Assembly: GCA_014773175.1 (NCBI GenBank) | Contig: VXCM01000705.1 | Coordinates: 124,001-188,000 of the forward strand | Source of the DNA: Lucifuga dentata | Lineage: Eukaryota > Chordata > Actinopteri > Ophidiiformes > Bythitidae | Reading direction: 5' to 3' | DNA: 64,000 bases | Shown: piece after piece, positions 59,027-64,000 of the stretch | Layout of the letters: every line of letters begins with the position of its first letter | How positions within the stretch are numbered: position 1 is the stretch's first letter | Notes under the pieces: generated by a model | What the model was told of the DNA's origin: nothing | Databases searched by the model: none | The model's input: the letters and a program-made list of their open reading frames with translations, nothing else | Made by a program: the position numbers and the translations under genes

Positions 59027-60198
59027 TTTATGCAAATCCTGTTGAATGTTTTTATGTCAGAGTGAATTCTTTTTACTTCCTTGGATTTGGATTGGACAGG
59101 ATTTCAAGTGCATTTGATCAGCGTACTGACAACTTTTAATTACAGAAATTGTAATCAAATTCAGGTCTTACATAGATTTAGAGCAATAATCTATTGTCAA
59201 TTGTTAAATAAGGGTGCATGTTTAATTACAGTACAGCAACCCTGCAGCTGATAGGGATTTACTGTTTTACTGAAGGACGGTCTCTCCCTGCCGCCCTTAA
59301 ATACACCAGATGCCTGGCCACAACGTATGAATACTGTCACGAGGCCAGGCCAGGCTCAAATTTTCAGGCCTAGTCGGTCATTTTAATCTGACCTTTCATC
59401 CGGTAATAGTAATTGTGCTGGTTGATGTGGCCACAAGGAGGCAATCTCACTGTAATGATTAGCTGAGGACAAATCAAAGGGCCACAGAGGAGTCAAAGGT
59501 CACACATATTGAGGGAAAATGCCACTAATACATTTCAGGAATTCAGCGATTAATACAGAGCACGCTCAAGATCCACTGGCCTGCTTTGTCCAAAAACACA
59601 GTCTACACACAACAGTTACATAACCTAAAACCACATCTCCAATCAGGCCGAAACCCTTTGAGCTTCATTATCATTCACTAAATAAATCCGTATCTCGCAT
59701 CGTGCCTCATTATAAATTCATTGTGAGAATTGGTGAGATGAAACTTGGATAGATGCAATTTTCCTTCCCATTGCTAAAAAAACCATCTTCAAAACAGGTA
59801 GACAATGCTGTAATTCAGACAATATTGTGGAGTTGCTCATGAGGACTAAATGATAATAATCCATAAAGCTGCTGTTAATGCATCTGCTGCACTGTTTAGT
59901 AGCTCTGTCTTAACTTCTTAGGTTAGACCCTCTGAGTAATTTCAATAGCTGATTCATAATTCTGTGACATAAATTGTTTTGCGACTATTTTTCACTGTCA
60001 TCATCATATTGTTGTAGCTAAAGTGGCTTCATTGTTACACAACGCTTTTATCAATACTGAGCCTCTGCAGTGCGACTCTACTTTCAGCAATCTGGTGCAT
60101 GGGTTAAAGGTCAGATTAGCAAATGGATAATTTTAACAACCTGAAGTTCATTTATACTCAGTCAGGAATGGTACTCTATATTACCAAATAGCCCTTAA

Positions 60199-60704
60199 AG
60201 GACTATACCGGTAATCGTGCATTTTTACAATCTGCATACATATTACGTCACTGACAACCATTTCCCAAAATATACTTCTTTAGCAGCAAATTTTAGAATT
60301 ATTTTTCCTACCTCCAGACTACCATTAATTTCAGTTTATTAAAACCAGCCTGCAGAGTTGAAATACACTTGAGATTGGGAATCCATCACAACAAACATGT
60401 CTATTAGGTTTCTTGTCAAAGTAACTTTAACGATCCAATACGGAGCTGCATGAATGTACATTATGTCTCCGCCAGGAAATATAGTCCCAGGAGAAGACAG
60501 CTTTTGTTGAGAAATTAAAGTGACTGTGCCTTCTACAATTGTGCATAAGTGTTAGAAGGTGAAACATTTAATTTTGAAAGATTAGGGTATTAAAAAAAAA
60601 CCCAGAAAAACTAAAATATGGTTTTATGTTTTGGAAATTGGTTGTCAGTAAGGTAATGTGTATGCAGGTTGTATATATTGGCTCAAGCATGCTGTTATGG
60701 TCCT
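60199..60704 (+). mobile_element. TTAA miniature transposon, divergent subfamily copy
   Basis: TTAA at 60,195-60,198 and 60,705-60,708. Ends AGGACTATACCGG / GTTATGGTCCT. Interior resembles the 36.8 and 58.5 kb copies. Confidence 0.78.
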
Positions 60705-60977
60705 TTAACACATATTTAGATTCTGAAAAATGTTTTGTTACACAGGCACCTGATTCTAAACTTTAATTTGCTTCTTCAGGATTCTATGGTAACTCAAACA
60801 TCATCACTCAAAATATTCCCGTTAAGGAGTTAGGCCACATCACTGGTAGGAGTCTGACACCTTGCCCCTCAATGAAGAGACCATATGGTTTCATCAGTCC
60901 CACCTCTCTCACAAACGCTGACCTTTCACTTCCTGACACAGCAATTGTATTTAACACACAGCCACGTGCCCCTGTCG

Positions 60978-61009
<32 letters not shown>

Positions 61010-61324
61010 ATTACTGGCTTTGTGTGGATTTGAAAAGTAAACTACTAAAACACTAAAATGATATCTCCAACATAACACATATCTGAGTTCTTCAAACAAT
61101 AAAAAAAAGAAGTACAAGTGAAGCTATATTAATATTACAGCTGTGGCTCTAACAAAAGGACATCATTACTCTCTCCCCCGCCAGAAAATATATTTGCCAA
61201 TAAATACATAAGCTATTCAGCTGTAAAAAACTGTGGAAAAGTTCTACACACAATAGCTTTGAATGAAGACATGCATGCATAGAAAGACAGAAAACACCAC
61301 TCCTATGCGACATCAACTTTTTCT

Positions 61325-61330
61325 TTTATT
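61325..61330 (-). terminator. hmgn3: Candidate poly(A) signal of the HMGN gene (AATAAA)
   Basis: AATAAA on the - strand, 860 bases after the stop, in an A/T-rich end context. The implied 3' UTR contains a poly-A run on the + strand at about 61,600-61,627. Confidence 0.45.
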
Positions 61331-61599
61331 TCAAAATATTCTCCCAACAGAATGAAACTCAGAGAAGCCCAGAGGGTCCAAAGCCAATAGAGCCGTCTAG
61401 AACAGAAGCACCACTCATTATTGCTATGTCACTCTGCAGCAGGACGAGGGGTTGAAAATAAAAGAGTGGGGTGGGGGGGCAAAATCAACAAAGTCAAACA
61501 CAGACACCCACAAACACACTCACTCCAGCACACACATACAAAAAGAGCTATGAGAAATGCAGTGGTAATGATTCTAAAAACTAAATCAGTTTTTCCCCG

Positions 61600-61630
<31 letters not shown>

Positions 61631-62189
61631 GCAGATGTTCTCCATGGTGACTAAGAACCCAGCCTGAGCTTTGCTTCTTATAGCTCTGCCTTTGGATTGG
61701 AACACATTTGGCTTTGGGCTGAGCGCCCCCACAAATCTTTACCTGAACCATCAGGAGGGAAACTGAAAAACAGCATTTTACTGGCATCCTTTCATTCCAC
61801 TCAGAGTGCCAGTCACAGGTCATCATGTGTAAAAGACGAATAGCTAGAAATATAGGCAGAGCTGGTTTAGAGATCATAACGGTTGTGTTTATGACCCCTT
61901 TCAGGCAGGATGAAGAACATCTGCTGCCATCTGATAAAAACATACCACCTCATTCTGCCTTTCTTCTTCTAAGAGGCAGATAGCAATACAGAATGAAGCA
62001 AAAACATAAGGAGAGATCTGAAAGAAGGAGTCTGAACATGAGAAGGGGCTGCTGGTTATCCATCTCTACTATCACAAGTCTAAAAAAAAAAAAAAAAATT
62101 TTTTTTAGCATGGTACAAAATCGTCAGTAAAAAAAGATGCTTTGCTGCCATGGAGCCAAAGAGGACGAGTCCTGGACACACCCTTGTCT

Positions 62190-62231
62190 TTACGCCTTCT
62201 CCTCAGTCACCTCCTCTGCTGTCTCAGTTTC
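62190..62231 (-). CDS. hmgn3: hmgn last coding exon
   Basis: Encodes 13 residues, ETETAEEVTEEKA, and the TAA at 62,192-62,190. Acceptor TTCCAG. Confidence 0.85.
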   Translation of the reverse strand, partial: ETETAEEVTEEKA

Positions 62232-63078
62232 CTGGAAGGAAGAAGCACAAAAGTTAAATACAGCTTAAGTCTCAGTGAACAGTTAGACTTGATCGGAACT
62301 CTCAGTTCTTTTTGGTCAGGTGAGGCTCAAAAGACATTTGTTTGGGTTAGTAGAGTCATTCCATGGGTGCTGCTCGCTTTGCTTCAGGGTTTGAAACTAA
62401 AAATACTGTTATGGAGCTCACACACATTTTAGTTCCTAACTGTCCTCAGAAAATAGTTCTTGAATACTTTTAAGATTAAAAAAAAAAGTACCTGCAACTA
62501 TCAGTGAGTTTACAAGATTTGGCTAAGCTGAGTTAAGCTTTCTACTGTAGGTTATGAGGAAGATTTCTTAAAGTCAGCGATTCAAATAATGGTATATTTA
62601 TTTCCTTCGATAGGCTCTCGTACCAAATTGCTACAAAAATCTACTAACTGACCCTCACATCTCTTCTAGTTCTAGTATCTTTTACAATCAGCATTAGCCC
62701 ACCAAGGGAATCTGAACCTATCGAGCCAATCGCCTTTCACGTAACAGCTCTGAGCAGTGAACCTTCCTGCTGATGTGTAATAAAGTTGTCCTTGGCTCAT
62801 TTCACCGCACACACCAAGCCAGACATCCTCAATTCTCCTCCTCTTTCACTCAGACACACAGCACTGCAAAGCACACTCGGTAAATGTTTGCTCAGTTAGC
62901 ATAGTTAGCATCACTGTATCAGTAATGCGATAGAGCACAAACACACATCAAAGATGGGTTAGAAACACTCCGCCGTACCCTTAACTCTGACTGTCTCACT
63001 CTGCCCTCTGACTGACATCGAAGAGGTAGTCATGCTTCTGATGGAAGACACACTGACACATGGACGAGACACAAAGAT

Positions 63079-63110
<32 letters not shown>

Positions 63111-63919
63111 CAGAGAGCGTGCATATGTGTGAATGGAAAGACGTGTGTATTAATAAGTGGAAGCAGTTAGTAAAATCGTTGTGGAGGAATATGTGTGTGG
63201 TGAGTTTATACAGAAATTGACAAAATAAGGGAACAAAGATAATTATTACCGTGTCTGTCTCTGAATAAATATATTTTCCTCACTTTGCTTTAATAATTTT
63301 CCTTCCTCATACCTCATTGGTCTTGCTCTCTCCATTCTGGGCGGGGCCATCTTCCTTCTTCCCCTTAGCTCCGCCTTTCTTTGGCTTTACTGCCTTCTCA
63401 TCTGCCACTTTCTGTTCGAAGAAACCAAGAAAGGCATAAATAGCAGATTTCATGTTCCCACATCACCACAACTTATTGTTTTCCTACTGCCAGAGGAAAA
63501 TACAGAGGAGACTTGACAGTAAACAGAATCCTCTCATGGTGAAGACAGCTCTGATACCTAAAACAAGAATATTAATTATTTAATAAATCAATCAGTCCAA
63601 TTTTCACCAGTATTAATGGGAAAACTAAATAAATATAGGTAAATTTCTGGAACATTGAAGCATGTGTGTGACTGCAAAATATATTTTTAAGTCAGGAGAT
63701 CTGTGTGTGTGTGTTTCATATCCTGCAGCTGTGTTCATGCTTATAGGCTAGTAAGAATAACTGCCTCAGACTATTGCAAACTTTGGGAAAATGATGAATT
63801 ATTAAGGATTAACGTAAAGGTGGGCGAGTGCATGTGTGAGTGTGTTTTACCTTGATGACGGCCTTCTTGGGCTTGGGCTCAGCCTTGGGCTCAGGCTTGG
63901 GCGGAGCTTGGGCAGGTTT
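62190..63919 (-). CDS. hmgn3: High mobility group nucleosome-binding protein (HMGN3-like), 3' part
   Basis: Three phase-0 exons at 63,919-63,851, 63,411-63,313 and 62,231-62,190 encode the last 69 residues: KPAQAPPKPEPKAEPKPKKA, GGAKGKKEDGPAQNGESKTN and ETETAEEVTEEKA, then TAA. Composition (Lys, Ala, Pro, Glu) and exon layout fit the HMGN family: the end of the nucleosome-binding segment, then the acidic regulatory tail. The start codon and the RRSARLSA nucleosome-binding core lie beyond 64,000. HMGN proteins bind nucleosomes and loosen chromatin. I assign hmgn3 from its position next to phip and irak1bp1; the sequence alone does not separate the paralogues. Confidence 0.85.
63313..63411 (-). 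CDS. hmgn3: hmgn exon (basic linker)
   Basis: Encodes KVADEKAVKPKKGGAKGKKE and DGPAQNGESKTNE. Acceptor GAACAG, donor GTATGA. Confidence 0.85.
63851..63919 (-). CDS. hmgn3: hmgn exon (proline/lysine-rich)
   Basis: Encodes KPAQAPPKPEPKAEPKPKKA and VIK after CTGCAG; donor GTAAAA. Human HMGN3 has KPAPPKPEPKPRK here; the fish exon has an extra PEPK-type unit. Confidence 0.85.
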
Positions 63920-64000
63920 CTGCAGATTAGACAGAACTCATTTAGGGCTGACCTAACTCACAAAAAGCACGCCTAACACTCTGCAGAGTTTTAAGAAATA

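Larger units (their letters stand above)
56791..61310. other. Intergenic region between phip and the HMGN gene
   Basis: No exon of a known family is visible. It holds two TTAA-flanked miniature transposons (58,464-59,026 and 60,199-60,704), a CA microsatellite (60,982-61,008) and otherwise unremarkable AT-rich DNA. Confidence 0.55.

Overview
This window is vertebrate nuclear DNA, almost certainly from a teleost fish. The evidence is split genes with GT-AG introns, long CA/GT and GA/CT microsatellites, fish-type Tc1 and hAT DNA transposon remnants, and a gene neighbourhood (irak1bp1, phip, hmgn) that matches the 6q14 order IRAK1BP1-PHIP-HMGN3 in human. Nothing prokaryotic is present. The species cannot be named from the sequence alone.

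Layout. 1-9.6 kb: intergenic, microsatellites and copies of one TTAA-flanked miniature transposon. 9.6-11.75 kb: complete four-exon irak1bp1 on the + strand, behind a compact promoter with YY1-, ETS- and ZNF143-like motifs. 11.5-15.5 kb: a six-exon gene on the - strand, convergent with irak1bp1, encoding a 232-residue protein with an N-terminal hydrophobic segment and a YccV/HspQ (hemimethylated-DNA-binding-like) domain related to the C-terminus of FBXO21. 15.6-16.3 kb: an unexplained 220-codon + strand reading frame. 16.4-21.7 kb: repeats, a hAT-like element and the probable phip 3' UTR. 21.7-56.4 kb: phip on the - strand. I reconstructed 39 coding exons whose phases all join, giving 1,816 residues: a LisH-like N-terminus, eight WD40 repeats, the CryptoTudor region, two bromodomains and a basic tail with AT-hook-like motifs. 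One exon of about 20 codons expected between 52,659 and 56,035 is not in the sequence. 56.4-61.3 kb: CpG-rich phip promoter, then repeat-bearing intergenic DNA. 61.3-63.9 kb: the last three coding exons and 3' UTR of an HMGN gene (hmgn3 by position) on the - strand; its first exons lie beyond the window.

The genes have separate roles. PHIP (DCAF14) is a chromatin reader and CRL4 substrate receptor, HMGN binds nucleosomes, IRAK1BP1 is a SIMPL-domain modulator of NF-kB signalling, and the YccV protein has no established role that I know. The same PHIP-type/HMGN pairing occurs in the BRWD1-HMGN1 and BRWD3-HMGN5 paralogons.

Two technical points affect every annotation here. There are 23 single-N positions, and most sit between two copies of the same flanking sequence, so they are unmerged contig overlaps rather than biology. 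One of them duplicates part of phip exon 19. I found no clear undescribed system. The strongest leads are the YccV-domain gene, the missing phip exon, the abundant TTAA miniature-transposon family and the 220-codon reading frame.
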